Positions 1-9,556 of a stretch of DNA of 49,096 nt are shown here, one piece after another. Both the position numbers and the translations under genes were made by a program. Within the stretch, counting starts at the first letter, position 1, and each line of letters opens with the position of its first letter. Source of the DNA: Acidobacteriota bacterium (GTDB lineage: Bacteria > Actinomycetota > Acidimicrobiia > Acidimicrobiales > Microtrichaceae); contig QEUP01000034.1 in NCBI GenBank assembly GCA_003577145.1, forward strand, positions 1 through 49,096, written 5' to 3'. The notes beneath the pieces were generated by a model. It worked only from the letters and a program-made list of their open reading frames with translations, ran no database searches and was not told the origin of the DNA.

Positions 1-70
1 GGGCCATCTTCTTGAGCGCCTTGCGCTCTCGGTGGGAGATGTTCAAACGGGGAGCAGTCTTCACGGGCAT
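1..70 (-). CDS. N-terminal fragment of a gene cut by the left window edge
   Basis: An ATG at 70 reading leftwards opens 23 codons that run off the window. The peptide begins MPVKTAPRLNISHRERKALK and is basic, with an amphipathic helix-like ERKALKK segment. The look (short basic lead, then an ER-x-x-L helix) resembles the start of IS630-type transposases and other helix-turn-helix proteins, but 23 residues are too few to assign a family. It diverges from the next gene at 133 with only about 60 bases between them. Confidence 0.35.
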   Translation of the reverse strand, partial: MPVKTAPRLNISHRERKALKKMA

Positions 71-132
71 ACCGCCCACACTAACCCACCACACTATTTG
101 AGCGACGGATCACTACCGGCGCAGGCACGCGC

Positions 133-567
133 ATGACGATGGGGATCCTCTCGGCCAGGAACTTCTGGACAAGCCTCGGAAAGGTGGTCTTCACCATAGG
201 GACGATCGGGGTCTGCTTCTCCGTCATCTGGCTAGCGAACGAGGAGACAACCACAGGCTGGCAACTGCTACTGGTCCCGCCGATTGGCATGTGGGGCGTC
301 TTTGTCAGTTCGCTGCCCTTCTTCACCCTCGGCTTCCTGCTCGAAATCAGAAAAGATGTGAAGGATCTCCAGAAGAACGTCCAAACAACGATGCATGGCA
401 GTAACGGCATTCTTGCCCAGATCACAGGTCTCCAGGCACGCGCCGATCAGGAAATCGACCCCAAGAAGCGACGCTTCTGCACGAAGTGCCAGGCCTCTCT
501 GCAACAGAGGGACTTCAACCGAGGGGTGTGTCCCAAGTGCGGGAGCAACCTGAGCGAGCAGCCATAG
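133..567 (+). CDS. Small membrane protein with C-terminal zinc ribbon
   Basis: Not assigned to a named family. The 144-residue protein has two hydrophobic segments (about residues 18-35 and 45-71), a charged stretch likely to form a short coiled coil (about 72-105), and a C-terminal zinc ribbon with four cysteines arranged CX2C-X13-CX2C (C116, C119, C133, C136). By inference it is an inner-membrane protein with a cytoplasmic metal-binding tail. The start at 133 has no clear Shine-Dalgarno; a second ATG two codons later is equally possible. Base composition is visibly less GC-rich than in the genes to its right, so it may have a different origin. Confidence 0.6.
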   Translation: MTMGILSARNFWTSLGKVVFTIGTIGVCFSVIWLANEETTTGWQLLLVPPIGMWGVFVSSLPFFTLGFLLEIRKDVKDLQKNVQTTMHGSNGILAQITGLQARADQEIDPKKRRFCTKCQASLQQRDFNRGVCPKCGSNLSEQP

Positions 568-630
568 GCGTTGAGGGGGATCAGTGCTCCCTGTCGCCCC
601 GCGTGTCGCCCTTCCAGGACACCTCGTGCG

Positions 631-3600
631 TCATTCGGCGACACGGGGGAACTGCTCGACGACACGATCCTGCCAGCCGCTCATCTCCAAGTCGCTGAAA
701 CGCTCGTACGCACATCTGGCCAGTCGGTGGGCAGCCTCCGCGTCTTTGTGCAGGCGGATCCGGGCGAGCGCGTCGTCCACGTCGAGGATCGCTCTCAGCG
801 GGCGTTCACCCGTCTCGTCGAGGTGATGGCGTGCCCTGTCGAACCACTCGGCCGAAGCATCGGCGTCCCGGAGGAGCGTGGCGATGCGGGCCAGCTCGAG
901 GCGCCCATCTGTCATCGGGGCACGGAAGTCGGGCTCGACGACCTTGGTGCGCACGTTCACCTCGAGGAAGTCTGCGTGGTCGGGGCGATCGAGCTGCCAG
1001 AGCGTGTCGACCGCGTGCCAGACCAGGTGCAGGTAGGTGGACGCCCGGGCGTTGGCACCCTCGATGGCGGGGAGCACGAGCGCGAGGGTTTCGAGTGCCC
1101 CGTCGGCCTCTCCTGCCTCCGCCAGGGCCGCGGCGAGCAGAGCCCTCATCGAGGCGAGCGCCCAGGTGTCCTGACCGGATGCGACCAGCGCTTTCAGCCC
1201 TTCGATGGCTGCGCCAGGCAGCGTCCAGCCCATGGCGCGTCGGTAATCGTCTTCGGCACCCGCTAGCTGGAGGGTCGCGTCCGATAGCGGCGGCAGCCGG
1301 GCAGCGCGTTGCCGCGCTCGGTCGCGGGCTTGGCGGGCGGCTTCGAACTCGCCCAGTGCCGCGTGGCAGCGCAGCAGAGCTACGTCCGCTTTCAGCGCTT
1401 CGCGCAGCTGTCCGTGCCTGTCGAAGTCTTCCGCCTCCATTTCGAGCAGGGGCTTGGCCAGCTGGTACGCGCCGGCGAAGAACACCAGGTGCTCGGGTAT
1501 CCCTGAGTCCAGGACCGCCTGGCGGTCGCCGCCCGGAACTCTCGCGATCGGCCAGCGACGCACCTCGGCCTCGGTCCGCCTGTCGAGGAGGCTGGTTATC
1601 TCTGCCAGCTCCCGTGTGTCAGGGTGGATTCCGGGGAAATCCGAGCTCTCCTCGCCGTACATCCACTGCCAGAAGGCGAACAGCGCCCACAGCTTGGAGG
1701 GCGATTCGGTGAGGCGGCCCCCGTTGTCGGCGATCGCCTTCAGCGTCCCTGCGGGCAGCCCACTACGGCGGGCAGCATGGAGGGCATCGGCGAGGAACTC
1801 GGCGCACTCGTCACGGCTGACGGCTTCTTCCATGCTGCGACTGGCTTCGAGCAGCAACTCGGTGGCGTCATCGGCAAGGGCCCATGTCGCAGCCAGCGCG
1901 CGGCGTGCCAACAGGCGGGAGCGTTGCACCTCGTCAGCCGTGAGGTCCATCGCGATGCGGCACATCTCCGCCTCGCTGGCATGCGCGGAGACCTCGGTGG
2001 CTTGGTCAGCCGCGAGGATCGCCAGCCCAACCCCTTCGTCGCTGCTGCCGAGGGAGCGGCTGCTGTGATACAGGTGGGCGGCGCTGGCGGCGAAGCGGCC
2101 TCGCAGGGGCTCCCCGAGTGACGACAGCGACTCGGCCAGCGATCGCTGGAGGCGTATCTGGCGAGACGGGTTGATGGCAGCAGCGGCGCCGCGCCTGACG
2201 ATGGCGTGGGTGAAGTCGTAGCAGTCCGGTTCGCTCGCCGGCTCCAGGATCGTCGTGGCCAACGCCACATCCAAAGCGTCGAGGGCCTCGGCTTCCTCGA
2301 TGCCGACTGCGGAGACGACCGCCGCCAACGGAACCGGGCCCGAGTGGACCGACATCATGTCGACAAGCCTCCTGGCCGGGTCGGGCAGGCGCTCGATGCG
2401 GTGATGGATCACGTCCTTCACCGCGCCGGGAAGGTCCGGAGAGGAGCCGGTGTGGCGCATCTCACCTTCGGTGCGTTCGACGGCCCCGCTCTCCACGAGA
2501 TCCGCCAGCAGCTCCCGCATGAAGAAGGGATTCCCGTGGGCTTGCTCGTACAGGAGGATGGCTGTGTCGTTGGCGAGGGCGCCGCGGATCAAGTGCTCCA
2601 ACAGCTCTCGGCTGTCCGACGCGTTGAGCCCATCGAGGGCGACCCGTGCCGGTTCGGCCTCTCGCTGAAGCCCTCGCAACATCTGCTGCACAGGTTCGGA
2701 GAGGCCGACCTGCTCACTGCGAACGGTGCCGATGAGCAGTGCACGCCGGAGGCTGATGCCGCGCGCGAGGTGGCGAAAGAGGGCGAGCGAGCCGGGGTCG
2801 GCCCAATGGAGGTCCTCCAGGGTCAGTATCAAGGGTTTGTGCCGGCAGGCGCCTTCGACGAAGCGCGCCACTCGGTCCAGGAGCCGGAAGTGGTCCTCGT
2901 CAGGATCGACCGGGGTGCTGGTTTCGTCTGCACTGACGACTCGGGACAACGCGGGTACGAGGCGGGTGATGACAGGCCCTGCCGCCACTGCGGTGGACCG
3001 CAGCGCCGACGGCTCCATGCGGGGAAGGAGCCCGGCGAGGAGATCCGACCAGGGGCGGTAGGCATGCGAGTCGTCCTCGTAACAATGGCCGGTTGATGCC
3101 AGTACCTCGCTGGGAGCATCCCGGGCCAATTCCTCGACGAGCCTGGTCTTGCCGATCCCAGCTTCACCGGAGATCAAGCAGACTGCGCCCCGCCCTTGGA
3201 GGGCCTGCTCGAGGCAGTCATGCAATATCGACAGCTCCTTGTTGCGGTTGACGAGACGTCCCAAGCGTTGCACTCGCGCGGGTCGCTCTGATCCGCTCAG
3301 CGTCACGCAGGCGACCGGATCGGAGAAGCCCTTGAGATCGAGCTCCCCGACACTTTGGAGCACGAAGTCATGCTGGCCGGCGAGGACACCCCGGACGGTT
3401 TCGGTGGCGAGGATCTGACCTGCATCAGCCAGGTCGCAGAGCCGTTTGGCCATCACGACGGTGGACCCGAACAAGGTGCCGTCGTGTCGTATGCGCACAT
3501 CGCCGACGCTGAGACCGATCCGTACCTGCAGCTGGGGGCCGGGTGCCGTGTCGACCTCCTCGCAGATGGCCAGCGCCGCTGACGCCGCGCTGCGGGTGGA

Positions 3601-3801
3601 TGTGAAGACCGCGACGATCCCGTCGCCCAGCCAGTCGATGACCTCTCCCCCCTGAGCAGCTACCCCGTCACAGAGGATCTCGCGATGCTGGAAGATCACG
3701 GCTTCGGAGCGCTCGTCACCGAGCCTGTCGAGCAGGTCGGTCGAGGCGACGATGTCGGTGAACATCACCGTACGGATCTGCATGTCGCCGGGATGGCTCA
3801 T
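631..3801 (-). CDS. Class III cyclase-like domain fused to AAA/STAND-type ATPase and helical repeat region
   Basis: A 1056-residue multidomain signalling protein. Residues about 8-170 form a class III nucleotidyl cyclase homology domain: both metal-binding aspartates are present (D16 in FTDIVAS, D60 in GDGIVAVF). The substrate-contact positions look altered: the usual Lys is D56, the usual Asp is T109 and the transition-state Asn is V116, while Arg (R120) remains. Residues about 180-500 are an AAA_16-like ATPase with Walker A GEAGIGKT (212-219) and Walker B ILTLEDLHWAD. The remaining 500 or so residues are Ala/Leu-rich helices resembling TPR-type repeats. No DNA-binding LuxR tail is seen. A GAGGAAGG ribosome site lies about 9 bases before the ATG at 3801; M7 is an alternative start. 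It is probably a cytoplasmic sensor or scaffold; cyclase activity is doubtful. Confidence 0.9.
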   Translation of the reverse strand: MSHPGDMQIRTVMFTDIVASTDLLDRLGDERSEAVIFQHREILCDGVAAQGGEVIDWLGDGIVAVFTSTRSAASAALAICEEVDTAPGPQLQVRIGLSVGDVRIRHDGTLFGSTVVMAKRLCDLADAGQILATETVRGVLAGQHDFVLQSVGELDLKGFSDPVACVTLSGSERPARVQRLGRLVNRNKELSILHDCLEQALQGRGAVCLISGEAGIGKTRLVEELARDAPSEVLASTGHCYEDDSHAYRPWSDLLAGLLPRMEPSALRSTAVAAGPVITRLVPALSRVVSADETSTPVDPDEDHFRLLDRVARFVEGACRHKPLILTLEDLHWADPGSLALFRHLARGISLRRALLIGTVRSEQVGLSEPVQQMLRGLQREAEPARVALDGLNASDSRELLEHLIRGALANDTAILLYEQAHGNPFFMRELLADLVESGAVERTEGEMRHTGSSPDLPGAVKDVIHHRIERLPDPARRLVDMMSVHSGPVPLAAVVSAVGIEEAEALDALDVALATTILEPASEPDCYDFTHAIVRRGAAAAINPSRQIRLQRSLAESLSSLGEPLRGRFAASAAHLYHSSRSLGSSDEGVGLAILAADQATEVSAHASEAEMCRIAMDLTADEVQRSRLLARRALAATWALADDATELLLEASRSMEEAVSRDECAEFLADALHAARRSGLPAGTLKAIADNGGRLTESPSKLWALFAFWQWMYGEESSDFPGIHPDTRELAEITSLLDRRTEAEVRRWPIARVPGGDRQAVLDSGIPEHLVFFAGAYQLAKPLLEMEAEDFDRHGQLREALKADVALLRCHAALGEFEAARQARDRARQRAARLPPLSDATLQLAGAEDDYRRAMGWTLPGAAIEGLKALVASGQDTWALASMRALLAAALAEAGEADGALETLALVLPAIEGANARASTYLHLVWHAVDTLWQLDRPDHADFLEVNVRTKVVEPDFRAPMTDGRLELARIATLLRDADASAEWFDRARHHLDETGERPLRAILDVDDALARIRLHKDAEAAHRLARCAYERFSDLEMSGWQDRVVEQFPRVAE

Positions 3802-3935
3802 GCGGACTCACCTTCCTCGCTGCCAGCCGGCGAGCATTGGGAGGGAACCGCTTGGTGGATCCCGCAACGTCGGCTCGGGTCAGAAGCTACCGTACGGACC
3901 GCTGGGGCTATGTCGTACGAGTGGAGGTGACAGCA

Positions 3936-4391
3936 ATGAGAGGCGTAGATCCGAAAGTTGCCGGGGGATCCTGCCATCCCGGCGACGCCGTGGTCGGGTT
4001 CATCGCCGACAACTACGACCGGCTCGCCGCAGAGCTGCGGGACGGCCAGACCCCCGATCACTTCGTCAACGAGATCCTCGGCGGTCTCGACACCGACCTC
4101 GCCGCAGCGGCCCGAGGTTTCATCGAGACGCTTCCGGCGCCCACGATCCCGATGATCCACCAGGTCTACAAGTTCTGCGATTCCCGGGACATGCCTCTCG
4201 ACCTCCAGTTCATGGTGGTCGAAGAACCAGCTGAGCAGGTCAGCGAGTGGAGCGAGCGCAACCGCGTGCGCCTGACAGTCGAGTTCGACAGCGTCGGTGC
4301 CCGCTTCTGGGTCTGGCATCCCGAACCCGATCCGTCGCCCGTGCACTCCTGGTACGAGCCGGGCCCGGACCAGCCAAGCGCCCCCGGCTGA
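3936..4391 (+). CDS. Conserved-looking hypothetical protein, 151 aa
   Basis: Family not recognised. The ATG at 3936 is preceded by a strong GGAGGTGA site five bases upstream, which decides the start against a longer frame beginning at 3837. The protein is soluble and acidic with no signal peptide. Residues about 12-70 look helical (GFIADNYDRLAAEL, LAAAARGFIETL). The C-terminal half holds beta-like segments (RVRLTVEFDSVGARFWVWHP) and a Pro-rich end. It is transcribed away from the cyclase/AAA gene, with about 134 bases between the two starts, and converges on hyuA with 18 bases between the stops. No function can be inferred from context. Confidence 0.65.
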   Translation: MRGVDPKVAGGSCHPGDAVVGFIADNYDRLAAELRDGQTPDHFVNEILGGLDTDLAAAARGFIETLPAPTIPMIHQVYKFCDSRDMPLDLQFMVVEEPAEQVSEWSERNRVRLTVEFDSVGARFWVWHPEPDPSPVHSWYEPGPDQPSAPG

Positions 4392-4409
4392 TCGGGCTGC
4401 AACCGTGTG

Positions 4410-6473
4410 TCAGCTCAATTCGAGGACGTAGTTGCCTTGCTCGTCGAGATGCGCGGAGCTGTCCGGTGGCAGCACGACCACGGTGAACGGCTCTTGGATC
4501 AGGGCCGGACCATCGATGCTGAATCCCGTGCCCAACCGGGGCCCGTCATAGACGGGGACTTCGACGGGTTCGAGCCCGAAGTACGCAGAACGGGTGCCGA
4601 TGCGGGCTTGCTCGGGATCGCTCTCGGCTCCCAGGTCGGCGAAGTGCTCGGGTTTGGGCGTGTGGCCTCGGGCTACGATGCGCATGCCGCGCACGATCGG
4701 CTCCTGATCGGGGAAGCAGAAACCGCGCTCGGCCTCGTGCTGGCTGTGGAACCGCTCGGCCGCGTCGCTCAGCTCGGCCTGACCGATCTCGCTCGCCGTG
4801 TCGACGGGGATGCTCATGTCGAAGTTCTGGCCCTGGTAGCACATCTGCAGGAACAGCGAGATGTCGATCTCCTGCTCTGTGAGACCGGTTGGCTCGAACT
4901 CCTTGCGTACCTCACCGAGCAGGTCGGAGCGGACCTCGGCGAGCCTCTGGAGATCGACCTGGGAGAGCGGTACCACATAGGACTGGACCTGATCGATGAC
5001 GTAGTCAGCGACCAGCACGCCGAGCGCGGAGAAGGCGGGGGCGATCTTGGGCAGCAGGACGCGGTGGATGCCGAGCTCTTGGGCGATGGCCCAGGCATGG
5101 ACGGGACCGTTTCCCCCGTAGGCGATCAGTGACAGCTCCCGGGGGTCGGCACCGTGCGAAGCGAGGATGCGGCGAGTGGCGTTGGCCATGTTGGCGTTGA
5201 CGATGCGCTCGATGCCCCATGCCGCCTCGATCACGTCGACGCCGAGTGGATCGGCGACGTCACGCTTGATCGTCTGGCGCGAGGCTTCGACGTCAAGGCT
5301 CATCCGCCCCGAGGCGAAGCCATCGAGGGGCAAGTAGCCGAGGACGGCATCGGCATCGGTGACGGTGGGTTGTGTGCCACCTCGCCCGTAGCAGACCGGG
5401 CCGGGGACGCTGCCGGCGCTTTCGGGGCCGACCAGCAGGGAACCCTCGCTGACGCGGGCGATCGACCCGCCGCCGGCGCCCACGCTCTGTACGTCGACCA
5501 TGGGCAGGCCGATGTAGTAGCGATAGCGCCAGACCCAGTCGGTCTTGATCTCGGGCTTGTTGTCGCGCACCAGGCACACGTCGAAGGAGGTGCCGCCCAT
5601 GTCGATGGCGACGAAGTCCTCGATGCCCGCCCGCCGGGCGGCCTCGGCTGCTCCCATGGCTCCGCCGGTGGGGCCCGACGCCAGCACGTTGACAGCTCGG
5701 CGTGCCACGTAGTCGGGCGGCATGACCCCGCCGGTCGACTGCATGATGAGCAGCGGTCCGCCGTAGCCGGCCGAACGCAGCTGCTCCTGCAGGTGGGTGA
5801 CGTAAGAGGCGATGCCAGGGCCGATGTAGGCGTTGACGAGAGTGGTGGAGACACGCTCGAACTCCGGACCCCGGGGCATGACCTCGTGAGACAGCGTGAT
5901 TTGTTCGACCTCGGGGTATTCCTCCCTGATGATCTCGGCCGCGCGGCGCTCGTGCGCGGGGTTCACGAAGCTGAAGATGAACATCACTGCAATGGAGTTC
6001 ACCCCGAGATCGCGCAGGCGCCGCACACCGCGCCGGACGGCTTCTTCGTCGAGGGGTTTGATCACATCCCCCTCGAAGTTGAGGCGTTCGGGGATCGGGA
6101 TACGGGCTCGTCGGCGGGCGATCGGCTCGGGTGCCGGATAGGCGGGATCCCAGATCTGCTCCTTGAAGCCTCGGCGTAGCTCGATCTTGTCGCGCTGTCC
6201 TTCGGTGACGAGCAGGCCGGTCTCGGCGCCGTTCATCTGGATCATGGTGTTGTCGCCGGCAGTGGTGCCGTGCACGACGATGTCGAGATCCGCACACAGA
6301 TCCTGCAAGGAACGTCCGAACCTGTCCGCCAGCTGGGAAAGGCAGCTCATGACGCCGATCGACTGATCTTCGGGGGTGGTCGGTGCCTTGTCGAGCACCA
6401 CCTCCCCCTCAGGCGTGACACAGATCGTGTCGGTGAACGTTCCTCCAACGTCGATGCCCACACGGAAGCCCAT
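4410..6473 (-). CDS. hyuA: Hydantoinase/oxoprolinase family protein, subunit A
   Basis: The 687-residue protein matches the N-methylhydantoinase A / 5-oxoprolinase / acetone carboxylase beta family, ATP-dependent enzymes that act on cyclic amides or carboxylate ketones together with a B subunit. Visible motifs are the N-terminal phosphate loop GIDVGGTFTD, a second ATPase motif DMGGTSFDVCLVRD, SVGAGGGSIARV, and YGGNGPVHAWA. Length is normal for the family. The ATG overlaps the hyuB stop as TGATG, and a GGAGGGGAG site sits just upstream inside hyuB, so the two are translationally coupled. No biotin or extra domain is present. The substrate is unknown: this family covers hydantoins, 5-oxoproline, caprolactam and ketone carboxylation. 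The two amidohydrolases upstream favour a cyclic-amide or ring-opening pathway, which is inference. Confidence 0.92.
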   Translation of the reverse strand: MGFRVGIDVGGTFTDTICVTPEGEVVLDKAPTTPEDQSIGVMSCLSQLADRFGRSLQDLCADLDIVVHGTTAGDNTMIQMNGAETGLLVTEGQRDKIELRRGFKEQIWDPAYPAPEPIARRRARIPIPERLNFEGDVIKPLDEEAVRRGVRRLRDLGVNSIAVMFIFSFVNPAHERRAAEIIREEYPEVEQITLSHEVMPRGPEFERVSTTLVNAYIGPGIASYVTHLQEQLRSAGYGGPLLIMQSTGGVMPPDYVARRAVNVLASGPTGGAMGAAEAARRAGIEDFVAIDMGGTSFDVCLVRDNKPEIKTDWVWRYRYYIGLPMVDVQSVGAGGGSIARVSEGSLLVGPESAGSVPGPVCYGRGGTQPTVTDADAVLGYLPLDGFASGRMSLDVEASRQTIKRDVADPLGVDVIEAAWGIERIVNANMANATRRILASHGADPRELSLIAYGGNGPVHAWAIAQELGIHRVLLPKIAPAFSALGVLVADYVIDQVQSYVVPLSQVDLQRLAEVRSDLLGEVRKEFEPTGLTEQEIDISLFLQMCYQGQNFDMSIPVDTASEIGQAELSDAAERFHSQHEAERGFCFPDQEPIVRGMRIVARGHTPKPEHFADLGAESDPEQARIGTRSAYFGLEPVEVPVYDGPRLGTGFSIDGPALIQEPFTVVVLPPDSSAHLDEQGNYVLELS

Positions 6474-8278
6474 CAGCTCCCCTCCTTCTTCCGGGCGGAC
6501 CGGAGCTCGGCAGTGCGGTCTTCGTCGACGGCGAGAGTGAGGTCCTCGAGCGAGCCGACCAGGACCACCCCGTAGTCCCGCTCGGCGGCCTCGACGCTCA
6601 CGTACTCGTCGAGGACATCGCCGAGCACCGTGTCGGCGTCGCGATCGAGTGGATCACCCCAACCGCCCCCACCGCCGTAGTCGAAGTTGAACGACTGGCC
6701 GGCATCCATCGGCACCCACTCAGCGGTGTGCTCCACGACGTAGGGATCGTCAGATCCGTAGCGCAGCGTCAGCTTGTTGGGTGCTCCCGGCTTGCCGCCG
6801 GCCACGCCGGGCATCGGGTACTTCATGCCGACCACATAGGTGTAGACCTCGCAGGGAACGAGGGTCTCTTTGACGTAGTGGGCTCCGCACAGGCCACGCC
6901 ACTGCCCCGGCCCACCCGCGTCGGTGCGGTAGTCCGCGCTCCATTGGATGTGGGGGAAGAGGCTCTCGTTCATCTCTGTGGTGGCCTTCCAGAGGTTGCC
7001 GAAGGAGGCGTTCTGGGCCCCCCACCCGTCGGTGCCTTTGGCTGCGTTGCACCACCCGGCGTGCACTTCCGCGGAGTGGTCGGTGAAGCTGTGACCGGTG
7101 CGGGGGTCCTCCCCGACGAGAACCGTCGGGATCCCCGTCTTGTAGACCTGGGGCACGGCCCGGTCGGGAGCAACCTCTTGCAGCGCCAGCGCGATGGCTT
7201 CGCCGACCTCGGTGCCGGGATGGTGGGTGCCGGCGCTGACGGGTTTGCCGAACGGTGGGTTCAGCACACATCCCTCGGGTACGACGATGTCGATGCTCTC
7301 GAAGAAGCCTTCGTTCTTGGGGATCTCCGGGCTGGTCATGCAGGCGATCTGGGCCATGGTGTAAGCGCGGGTGTTCCCGTAGCTCGACCACGCCTGCAAC
7401 TCGTCGCGATCGTCGGTGCCGCTGAAGTCGATCTTCAAGCGGTCCCCCTCGACGGTGACTGCCACATGGATGTGGATGTCGGGGTTGCCCCATGGATCGT
7501 GGTCACCGTAGACGTCGGCTTCGTACACCCCGTCGGGCCAGCCGGCGACCTCGGCGCGGAAGCGCCTACCCGTCGAGTCGATGAAGTAGTCCACCGCGGC
7601 CTCGACGACGTCGGTGCCGAAGCGGGCGAGGATCTCACCGAGGCGTTCGGCACCGAGCTGGGCCGAGCCGATCTGGGCGTGGATGTCGCCCAGGTAGCCG
7701 GGGGAGCGGTTGTTGGCCGCCAGCATCTCGAGCACGTCGGTGCGCTCCTTGCCGGCCTCGACCACTCTCATGGCCGGGACCCGCAGGCCCTCGCCCCACA
7801 CGTCCTTGACGGTGACGTTGTATCCACCCGGGACCGAGCCGCCGGTGTCGCCGTGGTGGCACTGGATGCTGGCCATGAGGACCAGCCGGCCGTCGGAGAA
7901 CACCGGCGCGAAGACGTTGTAGTCGGGCAGGTGGCCGCCTCCGTTGTAGGGGTCGTTGGCCAAGAACACGTCACCGGGTTGGATGCCGTCACCGATGTGG
8001 TCCACCGCGTAGCGCACCGGCAGCGCCGAGGACATCATCAGCTGGGGTATGCCCACCGACACCGCGGCGTAGCGGCCGTTGCGGTCCATGATCGAGGCGT
8101 TGCGCTCGTTGCTCTGGTTGAGGATCGGCGTGGTGGCCGTCCGCGAGACGTATACAGCCATCTCGAAACAGATGGTCTCCATCGTCCCCCGTATCACCTC
8201 GGCTATCACCGGGTCGACCGGGGCACCATCGGTCAACGGGGGACGCGGTTGGGCGAGTGCTTCAAGATCGGCTCGCAT
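6473..8278 (-). CDS. hyuB: Hydantoinase/oxoprolinase family protein, subunit B
   Basis: The 601-residue protein is the B-subunit partner of HyuA. Family hallmarks include DPVIAEVIRGTMETI near the N-terminus, FLANDPYNGGGHLPDYNVF (about residues 105-125), a metal-like motif CHHGDTGGSVPGG, and a C-terminal glycine-rich GGGGGWGDPLDRD. The ATG at 8278 has a GAGGGGAG site nine bases upstream. It lies 72 bases downstream of the amidohydrolase gene and overlaps hyuA by one base, so it is very probably part of one transcript with both. In known enzymes, A and B subunits form a hetero-oligomer in the cytoplasm, with A binding ATP and B contributing the hydrolytic or carboxylation site. Confidence 0.92.
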   Translation of the reverse strand: MRADLEALAQPRPPLTDGAPVDPVIAEVIRGTMETICFEMAVYVSRTATTPILNQSNERNASIMDRNGRYAAVSVGIPQLMMSSALPVRYAVDHIGDGIQPGDVFLANDPYNGGGHLPDYNVFAPVFSDGRLVLMASIQCHHGDTGGSVPGGYNVTVKDVWGEGLRVPAMRVVEAGKERTDVLEMLAANNRSPGYLGDIHAQIGSAQLGAERLGEILARFGTDVVEAAVDYFIDSTGRRFRAEVAGWPDGVYEADVYGDHDPWGNPDIHIHVAVTVEGDRLKIDFSGTDDRDELQAWSSYGNTRAYTMAQIACMTSPEIPKNEGFFESIDIVVPEGCVLNPPFGKPVSAGTHHPGTEVGEAIALALQEVAPDRAVPQVYKTGIPTVLVGEDPRTGHSFTDHSAEVHAGWCNAAKGTDGWGAQNASFGNLWKATTEMNESLFPHIQWSADYRTDAGGPGQWRGLCGAHYVKETLVPCEVYTYVVGMKYPMPGVAGGKPGAPNKLTLRYGSDDPYVVEHTAEWVPMDAGQSFNFDYGGGGGWGDPLDRDADTVLGDVLDEYVSVEAAERDYGVVLVGSLEDLTLAVDEDRTAELRSARKKEGS

Positions 8279-8350
8279 GGTTCTCAGCTCCCCTCTCGTG
8301 TGTGCGGGCAGCGGTGACCCCGCCGCTCGCCTGGTGGGCCCAGGTTTCGC

Positions 8351-9505
8351 TCAGGCCCGGTAGACGACCGTTTCGGGGAAGTCCGCAAGGTTCAGGTCGA
8401 GCCCGAAGATCCGCTCGGCGTTGCTTTGCAGCATCTTCTTCTGCTCCTCGGCAGGAACGCCCGCCAGGGCAGTTGCGATCGTCTTGCGCGAGTGCGGGTA
8501 GGTGGAGGTGGGATGGGGGAAGTCGCACTCCCACATGATGTTGTCGACGCCGATCTCGTGGCGCAGGCCGATGCCGGTGACCTCGAACCAGAAGTTCACG
8601 TAGATCTGGCGGCGGAAGTACTCGCTGGGACGCATCATCATGCCTTCGTCCCACAGGTGCTGCGCTTCGTACTGGTGGTCGGCGGTCTCGAGCATGTAGG
8701 GCACGAAGCCCAGGCCGCTCTCCACCGAGATGAAGTTGAGCTCGGGGAACCGGTCGAGCACCCCGGAGAACATCAGGTTGCCGATGGCTGCCAGATTGCT
8801 GGTGATGGCGCTGACCGAGATCATGCAGAGCTTGCGGAACTTGTCAAAGCCCTTCCACAGGTCCATGTTGACCCCGCCGGAGCCGATGTGGAGGGAGCAG
8901 GGCGTCTTCAGCTCCTGCATGGTGGCCCACAGCGGATTCCAGTAGTCCTCGTTGAAGTGCGGGAAGCCGAAGTTCTGCGGCGCGGCGGTCCACACCACGC
9001 CTTTGTGACCGAGCTCGTGGGCCCGGCGCAGCTCTTCGACTGCCAGGTCGACGTCCCACATGGGCAACAGGCACTGGCCTACGAAGCGCGGGCTCACGTC
9101 GACCCATTCCTCGACCAAGAAGTCGTTGTAGGCACGGATCGAAGCCAGCCGCAGCTCGGGCGAGCCCTTGGTGGATACGTAGGGGCCGCCGCCGAATCCC
9201 GATGCCTGGGGGAAGAGCACCTCCACCGCCACGCCGTCCTCGTCCATGATCTCGAGACGTGCCTTGGCGTCGTAGACCGCCGGGGGTGCCTCGTCCCAGG
9301 TCTTGATGGCGCCGCGGTCAGGCATCATGGCTGCCGCGCCGGTGCCGACCAGGCGTACCTTCTCGCCTGCGTAGACCCAGGTGTCCTCGCCGTCGATGTT
9401 GACGACCTGCGCGCAGTCCTTGTGGAACTTCTTGGGGAGCCGGGAGATGAAGGTGTCGCGCTTCTCCCAGGCGTGGTCGTCGGTGGAGATGGGCAGGATA
9501 TCCAT
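8351..9505 (-). CDS. Amidohydrolase family 2 (ACMSD-like TIM-barrel) protein
   Basis: A 384-residue metal-dependent hydrolase or decarboxylase of the amidohydrolase-2 group (PF04909, COG2159). Motifs are ISTDDH at the N-terminus (the family HxH reduced to DDH, as in many actinobacterial members), LHIGSGG in mid-protein and WECDFPHPTSTYP near the C-terminus carrying the conserved Asp. The start was placed at the ATG at 9505: it has GAGGAG nine bases upstream, it aligns with the N-terminus of the second amidohydrolase in this cluster, and longer starts (9547 ATG, 9562 GTG) would run into the palindromic operator at 9557-9570. It is the first gene of the amidohydrolase-hyuB-hyuA transcript. Relatives decarboxylate or ring-open aromatic intermediates; its own substrate is not known. 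Confidence 0.88.
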   Translation of the reverse strand: MDILPISTDDHAWEKRDTFISRLPKKFHKDCAQVVNIDGEDTWVYAGEKVRLVGTGAAAMMPDRGAIKTWDEAPPAVYDAKARLEIMDEDGVAVEVLFPQASGFGGGPYVSTKGSPELRLASIRAYNDFLVEEWVDVSPRFVGQCLLPMWDVDLAVEELRRAHELGHKGVVWTAAPQNFGFPHFNEDYWNPLWATMQELKTPCSLHIGSGGVNMDLWKGFDKFRKLCMISVSAITSNLAAIGNLMFSGVLDRFPELNFISVESGLGFVPYMLETADHQYEAQHLWDEGMMMRPSEYFRRQIYVNFWFEVTGIGLRHEIGVDNIMWECDFPHPTSTYPHSRKTIATALAGVPAEEQKKMLQSNAERIFGLDLNLADFPETVVYRA

Positions 9506-9556
9506 GTCAGGGAACTCCTCGTCGTGCTGGTCCGGCTGCCAGGCCATGAACCTACC

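Noticed and set aside
5154-6179. Open frame of 341 codons, + strand
   Set aside because: Antisense shadow of hyuA.
6728-8317. Open frame of 529 codons, + strand
   Set aside because: Antisense to hyuB, arising from high GC third positions. hyuB has all family motifs.
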